The notes: a model not told the origin generated them from the letters alone. DNA of 64,000 nt from Gaetbulibacter_B jejuensis (GCF_039524015.1 NZ_BAAAGF010000001.1:248001-312000), one strand, 5' to 3'; shown: positions 15,801 to 24,705, counted from the stretch's first letter. Program-made: numbers and translations.

Positions 15801-18414
15801 TACTATGCGCATATGGACCAAAAGTATAAACTCCTACTGCATCAACTGTTTGTGGCGTACCACCTTGGTCGTCACTAATTGTAATTGTTCCTGCTGAACC
15901 TAAACTAGTTAAATCAACTTCTACTAAAAATTGATTTCCATTAGTACAATCGCTAACCGTTGAAAAAGTAGCTTCTGCATTCTCACAAGTTGCACAAGCA
16001 ACTGTTACATCAAATGGTGTGTAACCATTGTTCTCACAACTTACTGAACCATCTGAGTTAATGTACCATGATATTGTATCTCCAGAAGATTGGAATGTCA
16101 ATCCTGCTGGGTTTGGTGTATTTTGGTTGTATAGTATTGTTCCATCTGAATCTATTACAACTAATTCATCACAACAACCTTCCATTTGACCTGCGTTTAT
16201 AGTTAGGTTCAATTGGCTACCATCTGTACTTGTATAACTAAAAGTTGCTACTGATGGATCGTCGTCAATATTATTAAAGTAACAGAATGTTGTATTTACT
16301 GGTCCTACTGCACAATCTACTATATTGTCTAAACAATAGTTCTCAGTTAAACTAGCACTTACCAATGTACAGTTTGAATCATCATCATTTGCTGCTGTCA
16401 TAATAACTGGTGTACCATGCGCATATGGACCAAAAGTATAAACTCCTAAAGCATCAACTGTTTGTGGTGTACTACCTTGATCGTCACTAATTGTAATTGT
16501 TCCTGCTGAACCTAAACTAGTTAAATCAACTTCTACTAAAAATTGATTTCCATTAGCACAATCGCTAACCGTTGAAAAAGTAGCTTCTGGATTTTCACAA
16601 GTTGCACAAGCAACTGTTACATCAAATGGTGTGTAACCATTGTTCTCACAACTTACTGAACCATCTGAGTTAATGTACCATGATATTGTATCTCCAGAAG
16701 ATTGGAATGTCAATCCTGCTGGGTTTGGTGTGTTTTGGTTGTATAATATTGTTCCATCTGAATCTATTACAACTAATTCATCACAACAACCTTCCATTTG
16801 ACCTGCGTTTATAGTCAGGTTCAATTGGCTACCATCTGTACTTGTATAACTAAAAGTTGCTACTGATGGATCGTCGTCTATATTATTAAAGTAACAGAAT
16901 GTTGTATTTACTGGTCCTACAGCACAATCTACGATATTGTCTAAACAATAGTTCTCTGTTAAACTGGCACTTACCAATGTACAGTTTGAATCATCATCGT
17001 TTGCTGCTGTCATGATAACTGGTGTACCGTGTGCATATGGACCAAAAGTATAAACTCCTACAGCATCAACTGTTTGTGGTGTACTACCTTGGTCGTCACT
17101 AATTGTAATTGTCCCTGCTGAACCTAAACTAGTTAAATCAACTTCTACTAAAAATTGATCACCATTAGCACAATCGCTAACCGTTGAAAATATTGCCTCA
17201 GCGTCTACACAAGTGTTTTCAGTAATTGTTAATGTATAAGGTGTACTTTGAGGCGATGGCCATGTTGAAATTACTATATAATAGGTTGTTCCACTTGTAA
17301 CAGTGTAATTATCTATCAGCATATCTCCTCCGGCAAATCCATTTACAGCTCCTGTTTCACATTGCGAACCTATGTTAGCACAATCTGTATATACAAAGAT
17401 ACCTGTATAAGTACCTACACCTGATAATGCAATATCAATTGAAGTATCAACTGCTGGTGTATATGAATACACAACATCGTCTCCTCCTAAATATCCTGAA
17501 GTTGAACCACAGTTAGCTCCTGGTCCTCCAGTGTAATCATCTCCATAATTAGAAGTATCATCTGTTGTTACATAAGGTAATGGTGTGGCTACCATTATTG
17601 GGTTGCTACAAATAGAACCTGCTGGTGGCTCTTCTCTAGTTGTAAAACTTAACTCAGCACATCCTTGAGCATCTCCATTAGAATTATATGGTGTTACATT
17701 AACAAAATACTCAGTACTATAAGCTAACGGAGTGCTTGGTGTATAAGTTAACACGTTTCCTAAATCTAGGTCATTTACAATATCGACACCTCCTGTAGAT
17801 GTTCCAATGGAAATTCTATATCCTGTTGCTCCACCAGTAGCTTGAGTCCAATTGATAGCTGTATCTTCAAGTACATCAATCGAATCGTCAACTGGAGTGG
17901 TAAAAGTAGAACAAGATGGAGGGTCTACTAATTCTACAGCATTAAACGCTGTAACGTCAAAATCTAAGTCATTTGGTGATCCCCATTGCCCAATTGCAAT
18001 GTAAACGGTTTCACCTGCTCCAACATTTGCTAAAACTGTCTGAGACACATTACCTGTTGTTGAACTTGCAGATGCTAAACACCCTTCTAGAGCAGTACCG
18101 TTACAATCAGAAAAGATACCAATACCGTTCCAACCATTTCTGGTAAAAATAGTCATAGATATTTCTTCATCGTTAGCTCCAGCGGTATACCCAAAAAGGT
18201 ACACGTCGTCATCCCAATAGAATGCATTTGAAGTACATGAATCTGGATTTGGGTCATTCCAATCTTCAATTCCAGCTGTTCCTGGTGTAGTTATCCCGTC
18301 AGCTGTATAACCATCGGTTATCATAATAGGGGAATCGCAGCTAAATTGCGCTATTGATGTTTGGCAAAATGCCAACAAAAAGCTTAAACTTAGCCAAATA
18401 GTAATTTTTTTCAT
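12868..18414 (-). CDS. giant T9SS type B-sorted surface adhesin with internal tandem repeats (cassette 2)
   Basis: The 1848-residue secreted protein has a signal peptide (1-22, ending TSIAQF), a pre-peptidase-like head (about 23-165), an FN3-like domain (about 168-262) and a module shared with the other adhesin (about 268-400, CSNPIMVATPLPYVTTDD). Three 204-residue near-identical repeats span 401-1012, with a diverged half-repeat to about 1105. A further pre-peptidase-like module (about 1107-1235), a Cys-rich module (about 1238-1400), an Ig-like domain, two related repeats (about 1490-1680, SPYTNISNPQTIYVRV) and a type B sorting domain (about 1760-1848) follow. It is probably a long surface filament with Cys-rich repeats as spacers. 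It heads the possible six-gene unit. Confidence 0.88.
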   Translation of the reverse strand: MKKITIWLSLSFLLAFCQTSIAQFSCDSPIMITDGYTADGITTPGTAGIEDWNDPNPDSCTSNAFYWDDDVYLFGYTAGANDEEISMTIFTRNGWNGIGIFSDCNGTALEGCLASASSTTGNVSQTVLANVGAGETVYIAIGQWGSPNDLDFDVTAFNAVELVDPPSCSTFTTPVDDSIDVLEDTAINWTQATGGATGYRISIGTSTGGVDIVNDLDLGNVLTYTPSTPLAYSTEYFVNVTPYNSNGDAQGCAELSFTTREEPPAGSICSNPIMVATPLPYVTTDDTSNYGDDYTGGPGANCGSTSGYLGGDDVVYSYTPAVDTSIDIALSGVGTYTGIFVYTDCANIGSQCETGAVNGFAGGDMLIDNYTVTSGTTYYIVISTWPSPQSTPYTLTITENTCVDAEAIFSTVSDCANGDQFLVEVDLTSLGSAGTITISDDQGSTPQTVDAVGVYTFGPYAHGTPVIMTAANDDDSNCTLVSASLTENYCLDNIVDCAVGPVNTTFCYFNNIDDDPSVATFSYTSTDGSQLNLTINAGQMEGCCDELVVIDSDGTILYNQNTPNPAGLTFQSSGDTISWYINSDGSVSCENNGYTPFDVTVACATCENPEATFSTVSDCANGNQFLVEVDLTSLGSAGTITISDDQGSTPQTVDALGVYTFGPYAHGTPVIMTAANDDDSNCTLVSASLTENYCLDNIVDCAVGPVNTTFCYFNNIDDDPSVATFSYTSTDGSQLNLTINAGQMEGCCDELVVIDSDGTILYNQNTPNPAGLTFQSSGDTISWYINSDGSVSCENNGYTPFDVTVACATCENAEATFSTVSDCTNGNQFLVEVDLTSLGSAGTITISDDQGGTPQTVDAVGVYTFGPYAHSTPVIMTVANDDDANCTLVSNSLTEEYCLDNIVDCDLGPVNTTFCYFNDIDDDPSVATFTYTSSNGLPLNITFNDGQMEGCCDELVVIDSDGTILYNQNTPNPAGLTFQSSGDTISWYINSDFSVSCENNGYTPFDVTVACATCINPQATYQVVDDCDNGDQFLIDVNVTSLGDANSLTISNNIDATTVSVPSEGIYQIGPFPFLVDVVVTVSSDDDVNCVINSSPIQLLACPPENDNPCNAIVASVNEDNSCDLVTAGTIIEATPSGVPDGECGGDPDDDVWFQFTALNEVQLISITNITGGTTNLDHGLYEGTCDGLTELYCSADTASVTPELVVGNTYYIRVFSGGSVGETSTFDLCIKDAPTNIICENAENFCQEGGALVTSNIIGIPDPNDIACLGSAPNPTWNIIQIGDPGLIEIEISQVDDNGNGIDVDFVLWGPFESVADSCTEIAFEDCPSCPNNTSNPDFYPFGNIVDCSYSFVSVENLTIDNAQTGEIYILLVTNFSDDPGTISISQTNGGDDGDGNVTAEIEVDLGPDQSFCGFPSYDLVADSPFADRYEWYCDGFIIEGEESSVLTVTESCTYTVIAYDDQCDAQAQDQVTVIFGLEPVANPVDDIVTCDDASGDEIEDFDLEMQTAGILGAQDPSLFNVTYHLTLTDAQTDTGALTSPYTNISNPQTIYVRVEDANPDASFCFATTSFDLIISGPTPTATSIDIEACDDNSGDGIEDFDLAAYDADILNGQDPTEFTVTYHETEADAEAGQNAIDTSSLYTSDSQTIYVRVESNSAFDCYSTTSVNLIVLPIPVATFNTADVDYEVCPNATVPIEIALIPQGYSESDVTVEWYQDGGLISGETGLTLPVLTQGLYTAIITYNDSSCTYEVSETVIELESCVIPEGISPGVSPGQNDTFDLSSYGVTRLEIFNRNGVLVYSKDNYTNEWYGQSNSGDELPVGTYFYTMIYENGAKKRSAWVYINK
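15379..17214 (-). repeat. three tandem 612-bp in-frame repeats inside the 1848-residue adhesin gene
   Basis: The units are 15379-15990, 15991-16602 and 16603-17214, each exactly 612 bp (204 codons). The landmark TGCACAAGCAACTGTTACAT begins each unit on the plus strand. Units 2 and 3 are nearly identical in DNA, and unit 1 is slightly diverged. Each encodes a beta-rich module with FSTVSDC at the start, MEGCCDELVVIDSDG in the middle and VTVACATC at the end. Period and frame are conserved, so unequal crossing-over could change the number without breaking the gene. Confidence 0.93.
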
Positions 18415-18646
18415 TTGGTTTTAGCAGTTAATAATTGAACAAATTATTTTATATAATCTCAAGATATTGATTGTTAATACCTTAATACTATGTTTATAAA
18501 AATTAATCTGGGGTTATAAACAATCATAGTATTTAAGCAATACCTGATAAGCTACCGAAGATAAAAAAAAAGTATCTTAACAACCCATTAACATTATGAT
18601 AATAGATTAAATGCATTTATCTCCGATAAAATGATTAAGCACTTTT

Positions 18647-19585
18647 TTAATCTGTTTTTCTTAACTCAATAAATACTGGAAAATGATCACTAAATCCGCC
18701 TTTGTATTTTTTTCCAACAAAAGTTCTGTAAGGCTGACCTTTATACTTACCATTATATTGTGTTAAAAATTTTGAGTCAAAAATATTGGCGTCAGAAAAT
18801 TTTAATGTATTTGGTTTAGTCTCAAGAAAATTTATTGATACCATTATTTGGTCAAAAACATTCCAATTAAAATCATGATTAAGACTTCCTTTGTCAATGC
18901 TTCTTAAATTTTGCATTGGATTATAAAGGTTTGCACCTGCCACTAACTCTTCAACACTATCGTCATCTGGGTTATCATTAAAATCGCCCATAACAATAAT
19001 TTTTGAATTAGGATTCTCTTGTTTTAAACGGTTAACAACTTCAATATTCTTTTGAGCAGCCAACACTCTTTTATATGATGATGCTTCTTCACCTTCTCTT
19101 CTTGATGGCCAATGGTTAACTATAATATGTATTTCTTCTCCTCCCAACATACCAGAAACCAAAAGAACATCTCTAGTGAAATCTATTTCACCATCTTCAT
19201 CTGTGATGAAAATATTGAAGGTTTCAGAAGAATTTACTGTAAATACATCCTTATTATATATAAGAGCAACATCTATTCCTCGTTCATCAAGTGAATTATA
19301 ATGCACATAATCGTAATTAATGGATTGCAAATCTTTACTCGCAAGCAAATCTTTTAATACACGCTTATTTTCAACCTCAGCTAAACCAATAATTGCTGGA
19401 GGTGTAGTATTCTCATCAGTTCCAATCTGTGAAATTACCGATCCAATTTTGTAAATTTTCCTATCGTATTTTTTTTGAGTCCATCTTTTATCCGAAGTTG
19501 GTAAAAAATCATCATCATTAGTAAATGGATCATTATGAATGTCGAATAAATTTTCAATATTATAAAACGCTATCGTGTATTGCAT
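18647..19585 (-). CDS. endonuclease/exonuclease/phosphatase family protein
   Basis: This 312-residue protein carries the metal-dependent EEP fold motifs: FYNIENLFD near the N-terminus, GLAEVENKRVL (catalytic Glu), VNHWPSRREG, MGDFNDNP (metal and catalytic Asp/Asn) and SDHFPVFIEL at the end (catalytic His). Family members cut DNA or RNA, or remove phosphate from inositol lipids or sugars; the substrate here is unknown. No signal peptide is visible at this start. The gene is flanked by a 232-base spacer towards the adhesin and runs divergently from hflX. Confidence 0.85.
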   Translation of the reverse strand: MQYTIAFYNIENLFDIHNDPFTNDDDFLPTSDKRWTQKKYDRKIYKIGSVISQIGTDENTTPPAIIGLAEVENKRVLKDLLASKDLQSINYDYVHYNSLDERGIDVALIYNKDVFTVNSSETFNIFITDEDGEIDFTRDVLLVSGMLGGEEIHIIVNHWPSRREGEEASSYKRVLAAQKNIEVVNRLKQENPNSKIIVMGDFNDNPDDDSVEELVAGANLYNPMQNLRSIDKGSLNHDFNWNVFDQIMVSINFLETKPNTLKFSDANIFDSKFLTQYNGKYKGQPYRTFVGKKYKGGFSDHFPVFIELRKTD

Positions 19586-19660
19586 TGAATGTAGTTTTGC
19601 TTAAAAGAATAGACTAAAGGAAGCTCTAAAAATAAGAAAATTAAACTGCAAACAATTGTG

Positions 19661-19668
19661 TAACTTTG
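19661..19668 (+). promoter_or_regulatory. -7 box (TAACTTTG) of the hflX promoter
   Basis: The octamer fits the Bacteroidota -7 consensus TAnnTTTG and lies 16 bases before the hflX ATG, which would give a leader of about ten bases. A matching -33 TTG at the usual distance is not clear. Confidence 0.5.
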
Positions 19669-19684
19669 TGCTTTAAATTAATAT

Positions 19685-20905
19685 ATGCTAGAAAAAAAGG
19701 ACATAACGTTAGAAAAAGCAGTTTTAATAGGTGTAATTACTAAAGAACAAGACGAATCGAAATCCAAAGAGTATCTCGATGAGCTTGAGTTTTTAACCTA
19801 TACTGCTGGTGGCGAAGTGGTAAAACGTTTTACCCAAAAAATGGATATGCCAAACCCAAAAACTTTTATTGGGTCTGGTAAAATGAATGACGTACAAGAA
19901 TTTATTAATGAAAATGAAATTGGTACCGCAATTTTTGATGACGAATTATCTCCAGCCCAAGAGCGCAACATAAGTAAAATACTTAACTGCAAAGTCTTGG
20001 ACAGAACCAATTTAATTCTCGATATTTTTGCACAACGTGCACAAACCAGTTATGCAAGAACACAGGTTGAGCTTGCTCAATGCGAATATTTGCTACCTAG
20101 ACTTAAAGGAATGTGGACTCACCTTGAGCGACAAAAAGGAGGAATTGGTATGCGTGGTCCTGGTGAAACCGAAATAGAAACTGACCGACGTATTGTACGT
20201 GATAAAATTGCATTGCTTAAAGCCAAAATAAAAACCATTGACAAACAAATGTCTGTGCAACGTGGCAACAGAGGTCAAATGGTTAGAGTTGCACTTGTAG
20301 GTTACACCAATGTTGGAAAATCTACCTTAATGAATGTTGTAAGTAAAAGTGAAGTATTTGCCGAAAATAAACTGTTTGCAACGCTAGACACTACTGTAAG
20401 AAAAGTAGTTATTCAAAACCTTCCGTTTTTAATGACAGACACAGTAGGATTCATTAGAAAACTACCAACTCAATTAGTTGAAAGTTTTAAAAGTACTTTA
20501 GATGAAGTTCGAGAAGCTGATTTATTACTTCATGTGGTCGATATTTCGCATCCTAATTTTGAAGAGCATATTGAATCGGTTAATAAAATATTAGATGAAA
20601 TTCATAGCTCTGACAAACCTACTATAATGGTGTTTAATAAAATTGATGCCTATGAAGCCGAACCATTTGATGAAGACGATTTAATGGAAGAACGTACCAA
20701 AGCACATTACTCTCTTGAAGAGTGGAGAACCACTTGGATGAATAAAATAGGTGATTATGCTTTGTTTATTTCTGCATTGAATAAAGAGAACCTAGAAGAC
20801 TTTAGAAAACGTGTTTATGATGAAGTTAGAAAAATTCATATCACACGCTTCCCTTACAATCACTTTTTGTATCCAGATTATTCCAAAGAAGATTTCGAAT
20901 CATAA
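19685..20905 (+). CDS. hflX: GTPase HflX
   Basis: The 406-residue protein is a ribosome-associated GTPase that in other bacteria splits stalled ribosomes. The N-terminal HflX domain contains TFIGSGKMNDVQEF and FDDELSPAQERN, followed by GGIGMRGPGETEIETDRR, characteristic of the family. The G domain shows G1 GYTNVGKST (about residue 206), G3 DTVGF (about 252) and G4 NKID (about 317). Length is normal. The gene stands alone with its own promoter box and a terminator directly after the stop. Confidence 0.96.
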   Translation: MLEKKDITLEKAVLIGVITKEQDESKSKEYLDELEFLTYTAGGEVVKRFTQKMDMPNPKTFIGSGKMNDVQEFINENEIGTAIFDDELSPAQERNISKILNCKVLDRTNLILDIFAQRAQTSYARTQVELAQCEYLLPRLKGMWTHLERQKGGIGMRGPGETEIETDRRIVRDKIALLKAKIKTIDKQMSVQRGNRGQMVRVALVGYTNVGKSTLMNVVSKSEVFAENKLFATLDTTVRKVVIQNLPFLMTDTVGFIRKLPTQLVESFKSTLDEVREADLLLHVVDISHPNFEEHIESVNKILDEIHSSDKPTIMVFNKIDAYEAEPFDEDDLMEERTKAHYSLEEWRTTWMNKIGDYALFISALNKENLEDFRKRVYDEVRKIHITRFPYNHFLYPDYSKEDFES

Positions 20906-20935
20906 AAAAAGCACGCTAGTTAGCGTGCTTTTTAA
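20906..20935. terminator. bidirectional terminator between hflX and the DUF3078 gene
   Basis: The hairpin AAAAAGCACGCTA-GT-TAGCGTGCTTTTT is nearly perfect, with A and T runs on its two sides. It lies between convergent genes. Confidence 0.9.
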
Positions 20936-20953
20936 TTTTATATTCAATTTCAA

Positions 20954-21892
20954 TTAGAATTTATAGCTTAATCCTAATGTCCAATAGGTTTGTAAATCAT
21001 TATCTACATTACCAAAAGAAGGCTCGTCATCTCCAGATAAAGGATCAAAATTACCTAAAGCATAGTTTAACGCTTCTTGTTTGTTACTTCTTAAACCAAA
21101 GTCAAAACCAACACCAATCATTTTCCAAAGTGTGTAACCAAAAGAATTTGTCCATGTCCAGTTAGAAAGGTCTGAGCTCTTGTAGCTTTGGAACATTGAT
21201 AAGTTAGATTTAAAGCTTACAGCTCCTATTTGTCTTGTATAGTCTGCTACAATTTTAGCACCAAGAGATGAATCAAAAATTGCATCATTATCAGCAAATA
21301 CAAAGTTGTAGTTTAAAGGATGAACAACAACTATTAAATTATCAACAGGAGTCCAAGTAAAACCAACACCCACATCTAAATATCCTGGATCGTTAAAGTT
21401 GTTTAAAAGTGTCGTTCTGTATTCTAATAATGCAGAAGCTGCTAATTTGTTGGTGATATTTCTACCATATAAAGATGATAAGTTAAACACATCTGTTGTT
21501 GGGTTAAAATCATCATCATCTAAATCAGTATCCTTATCATCAAGTTTAATCCAGTTAAGGTTTGCTGTTAAAGCATTTCTCCAGAAATATTTTTCTTGAA
21601 TTAAATTAGCATAACCGTTAAAAGATACACCTATACTACCTGATGAGTTATTTGGTGTTCCTTGTGCATACCAGTTGTTAAAGTTAGAAATGCTTCCTCC
21701 AATTGTACCAAAAGCACCTACTCTCCATCCTGGAAGCGCATCAATTTGAGCTTGTAGAGCATTAACTCTACCTTGTATAGCTGCAATCGAATCCTTTTTT
21801 GCTGCTTGTTCAGCCTTTAGTTCTTCCATTGTTTGAGCGTTAGTTGTAAACGCTACTGTAATTAAAGCAATTGTAAATAATAGTTTCTTCAT
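20954..21892 (-). CDS. DUF3078-family exported protein
   Basis: This 312-residue protein has a signal peptide (MKKLLFTIALITVAFTTNAQ), a short coiled-coil-like stretch (EELKAEQAAKKDSIAAIQG, about 24-50), and then a beta-strand-rich region ending in WTLGLSYKF, which suggests an outer-membrane barrel. It matches my memory of DUF3078 (GGSISNFNNWYAQG, PDNPG-free variant). The function of the family is unknown to me. It is a single gene convergent with hflX, with a possible -7 box at 21925-21932. Confidence 0.8.
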   Translation of the reverse strand: MKKLLFTIALITVAFTTNAQTMEELKAEQAAKKDSIAAIQGRVNALQAQIDALPGWRVGAFGTIGGSISNFNNWYAQGTPNNSSGSIGVSFNGYANLIQEKYFWRNALTANLNWIKLDDKDTDLDDDDFNPTTDVFNLSSLYGRNITNKLAASALLEYRTTLLNNFNDPGYLDVGVGFTWTPVDNLIVVVHPLNYNFVFADNDAIFDSSLGAKIVADYTRQIGAVSFKSNLSMFQSYKSSDLSNWTWTNSFGYTLWKMIGVGFDFGLRSNKQEALNYALGNFDPLSGDDEPSFGNVDNDLQTYWTLGLSYKF

Positions 21893-21924
21893 TATACTTC
21901 TTTTTAAATCAAATTTTTACTGTA

Positions 21925-21951
21925 CAAAAATAGTCTTTTTCTTAGACTCAA
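21925..21951 (-). promoter_or_regulatory. possible promoter of the DUF3078 gene
   Basis: On the minus strand a TATTTTTG box (21925-21932) is preceded by TTG at 21949-21951. The 16-base spacer is slightly short against the usual 19 or so. It lies 33 bases before the start codon. Confidence 0.4.
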
Positions 21952-21965
21952 CTTTATTACAAAAG

Positions 21966-22478
21966 TCACATTTTACCTTTCTTATATAAAGGTACAGTTG
22001 AGCAAGCTTCACCATACATAATAGATTTTGCTATAGGTTGTAATTTTGAAACAAGCAAGGTATAAGCAGATTCAGGGATAGGTTTGTTGGCACATCCTTT
22101 TATAATAAGAGGTTTTTCAGAATAGTCTGAAACATCTAATTGCGATATAATATCTTGATAAATTGCTGTTTCTAAAGTCACCAAATCACCAACTACAATT
22201 TTTTTGGCATAAGCCGAAACATGCGATGTAATAAGTAAATATGCCCAAGATGGAATTATGGCATCTACCGAACACGTTAATGCTAAATAAGCATCTTGAT
22301 ATTGTGACCAATCGTGCTCTTTAACAAAAGCTCTAAAATCAGATTCTTTTAAAATAAGTTCTTGAAACAGCCAGTCTTTTATATCAAATAACACGCGTTG
22401 CCCTTTTGGATAGTAGTCTTCCAAATCTATAGTAACAAGTTTACTATTTGCGACTCTGTTTATAATTTCTTCTGCCAT
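21966..22478 (-). CDS. DUF2480 family protein
   Basis: This 170-residue soluble protein carries the pattern I associate with DUF2480 in Bacteroidota: MAEEIINRVANSKLVTIDLE, then FDIKDWLFQELILKE, CSVDAIIPSWAYLLI and IKGCANKPIPESAYT near the C-terminus. No catalytic function is known to me. It starts 53 bases downstream of the ABC transporter gene on the same strand, so it may be last in the sufE-sufT-ABC run, but a TATCTTTG box at 22483-22490 on the minus strand could give it its own promoter. Confidence 0.8.
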   Translation of the reverse strand: MAEEIINRVANSKLVTIDLEDYYPKGQRVLFDIKDWLFQELILKESDFRAFVKEHDWSQYQDAYLALTCSVDAIIPSWAYLLITSHVSAYAKKIVVGDLVTLETAIYQDIISQLDVSDYSEKPLIIKGCANKPIPESAYTLLVSKLQPIAKSIMYGEACSTVPLYKKGKM

Positions 22479-22531
22479 ACTACAAAGATAAATTGTTTTA
22501 CTCGAAAATCGAGTGTTTAATATGTTGAAAG

Positions 22532-24367
22532 CTATTGATAACCTTCGGCCTGAAGTGTAAATAATTCAGCATATAACGATTTGTTTGCCATTAACGCTTC
22601 GTGAGTTCCTATTTCAAGAACACGACCTTCTTCTAGAACCAAAATTCTATCGGCTTGTCTAACTGTACTAAATCTATGCGAAATAATAATGCTTGTTTTT
22701 CCTTCGGTAAGTCCAATAAACCTTGTGAATACATCACTTTCAGCTTTGGCATCAAGTGCTGATGTAGGTTCGTCTAGAATCATTACTTCGGCGTTTTTCA
22801 TATACGCTCTTGCTAAAGCTACTTTTTGCCATTGTCCACCAGAAAGTTCCATGCCGTTTACAAAACGTTTTCCTAATTGTTGGTTGTAACCGTGTTTTAG
22901 CTCTGAAATCACATCATTTGCTAAACTTAATTCAGCAGCATTTTCAATTTTTTCTTGATTGTTCAGTTCGTCAATGTCTCCAATAGCAATGTTTTCTTTT
23001 ACAGTAAATTCATACTTAAAGAAATCTTGAAAAATCACTCCAAAAAACTCTTGATATTCGGCTTTATTAAAGCGATTTATATTAATACCATCTAATAAAA
23101 TTTCTCCAGAAGTTGGTTCGTAAAAGCGTAATAACAGTTTGGTTAATGTGGTTTTTCCTGCACCATTTTGACCGACAAATGCTAGTTTTTCACCAGCTTG
23201 TAATGTAAACGAAATGCCTTTTAATATTTCAACTTCAGAACCTGGATACGAAAAACGCACGTCTTTAAACTCAAAACCTTGTTTAATCTGTTTTGGTAAT
23301 GGTACATCTTCTTTGGTTTTTGAAGCCACAGAAATATCAACAAAATCAAAATAATCTTTAAGATATAAAGCACTTTCAGAAATACGTGTGAATTTTGAAA
23401 AAAAGTCTTGAAGGTTTTTCATAAGCCTATTGAAAGACCCAGAAAGAAACGTAAGTTCACCTAGTGTAATAGCGCCAGAAAGCACACGATAAATGATAAA
23501 CACATAAGCACCATAATAACTTAATGAACCCAAAACGTTAAACACAAAACCTAAAGCTGAACGTTTTATAGCAAGGGTTTTGTTGAGTTCATAGTATTCT
23601 TCTGAAAGGTTTTTAAACCGATTTACAACAAAATCTGTAAGTCCAAAAAGCTTTATTTCTTTTGCTGTTTTATCATTGGCACCAATAAATCGTAAGTAAT
23701 CTAATTCTCTGCGTTCAGCTGTCCAGCTTCTAGCCAATGAATATTGTTGTTGACTAAAGCGAACTTCGTTAATAAACGACGGAATTATACTCAATACCAA
23801 CAAGATGATTAAATACGGTTCAAAATAAATTAAACCTGCCACAAGTGTTGCAATAGAAATAGCGCTTTGGGCTTGTCCTAACACATTAGACATAAGACCA
23901 ACACGACCTGTGGTTTGTGTTCTGGCACGTTCTAGCTTATCGTAAAAATCGGCATCCTCTAACAGACTAATGTTAATTTGATTGGTCTTTTTTATAATAG
24001 TAACCGAAGTTGCAATATTATATTCATCGCCAAGTAAACCATCAGTTAGTGAAATAGCACGACTTACCAAATCTGATAAAATAACTAGGGTAAATTCTAC
24101 AGCAACATAGGTCCAAAGTTGGGTGTAATCTGTAACCTCTAATGAGGTTTGAAGAATAATTTCATCTATAATGAGTTTTCCAACCCATAAAATAATAACA
24201 GGAAGCAATGCACCAATTAATCTGCAAAAGGCAGCAAGTAAAAAAAGTTTTTTGTTTACGTTCCAGATTTCTCTAAAAAACCTAGGAATGTAAACAAGCG
24301 CATTAAAAGACGACTTAAGATTAGGTTTTTTATCGTCTTTTAATGAAGTAGGCGTACGTCTTGGCAT
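22532..24367 (-). CDS. ABC exporter, fused membrane and ATP-binding domains
   Basis: The 611-residue half-transporter has an N-terminal membrane domain of about six helices (about residues 35-330) and a C-terminal nucleotide-binding domain. The latter shows Walker A GQNGAGKTT (about 402), signature LSGGQWQKVALARA (about 508), Walker B VMILDEPTSALD and the H-loop IIISHRFSTV. It would act as a homodimer in the inner membrane. The substrate is unknown; the class covers lipid, drug and peptide exporters. It starts 13 bases after sufT, so co-transcription with sufE-sufT is likely, but a role in Fe-S assembly is only a guess. Confidence 0.9.
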   Translation of the reverse strand: MPRRTPTSLKDDKKPNLKSSFNALVYIPRFFREIWNVNKKLFLLAAFCRLIGALLPVIILWVGKLIIDEIILQTSLEVTDYTQLWTYVAVEFTLVILSDLVSRAISLTDGLLGDEYNIATSVTIIKKTNQINISLLEDADFYDKLERARTQTTGRVGLMSNVLGQAQSAISIATLVAGLIYFEPYLIILLVLSIIPSFINEVRFSQQQYSLARSWTAERRELDYLRFIGANDKTAKEIKLFGLTDFVVNRFKNLSEEYYELNKTLAIKRSALGFVFNVLGSLSYYGAYVFIIYRVLSGAITLGELTFLSGSFNRLMKNLQDFFSKFTRISESALYLKDYFDFVDISVASKTKEDVPLPKQIKQGFEFKDVRFSYPGSEVEILKGISFTLQAGEKLAFVGQNGAGKTTLTKLLLRFYEPTSGEILLDGININRFNKAEYQEFFGVIFQDFFKYEFTVKENIAIGDIDELNNQEKIENAAELSLANDVISELKHGYNQQLGKRFVNGMELSGGQWQKVALARAYMKNAEVMILDEPTSALDAKAESDVFTRFIGLTEGKTSIIISHRFSTVRQADRILVLEEGRVLEIGTHEALMANKSLYAELFTLQAEGYQ

Positions 24368-24380
24368 TTATAAAACCTTA

Positions 24381-24704
24381 TTAAAGCATACCAAGTTCTA
24401 ACTTGGCTTCTTCGCTCATTAAATCTTGACTCCAAGGCGGATCAAAAGTAATTTCTACTTCAGCAGATTTTACTTCGTCTATTGATTTCACCTTTTCTTC
24501 AACCTCTAAAGGCAATGTTTCAGCAACAGGACAATTAGGCGTTGTTAAAGTCATTAAGATTTTCACATCATAATCTTCGTTAACAAAAACGTCATAAATT
24601 AAACCTAATTCGTAGATGTCTACAGGAATTTCAGGATCAAAAATAGTTTTTAAAACCTTTACTATTTTTTCACCTAAAGCGTTTGTATCTATTGTGGTTT
24701 CCAT
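24381..24704 (-). CDS. sufT: SufT-like MIP18/DUF59 family Fe-S assembly protein
   Basis: This 107-residue single-domain DUF59 (MIP18) protein contains VDIYELGLIYDVFV, MTLTTPNCPVAETLP with the conserved Cys, and FDPPWSQDLMSEEAKLELGM. The family helps insert or mature Fe-S clusters and is usually found with SUF genes. It starts one base after the sufE stop and precedes an ABC exporter, so these form a tight transcription unit. The family assignment is firm; the symbol is by context. Confidence 0.85.
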   Translation of the reverse strand: METTIDTNALGEKIVKVLKTIFDPEIPVDIYELGLIYDVFVNEDYDVKILMTLTTPNCPVAETLPLEVEEKVKSIDEVKSAEVEITFDPPWSQDLMSEEAKLELGML

Positions 24705-24705
24705 A

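Noticed and set aside
15379..17214. Regularly spaced repeats that could be mistaken for a CRISPR array
   Set aside because: The repeats are 612 bp, directly adjoining, in frame and coding for protein modules; there are no short spacers.
18415..18646. Possible small gene in the spacer before the large adhesin gene
   Set aside because: No open frame with good codon pattern was found; it is A/T-rich and most likely holds the adhesin promoter, though no TAnnTTTG box was clear.
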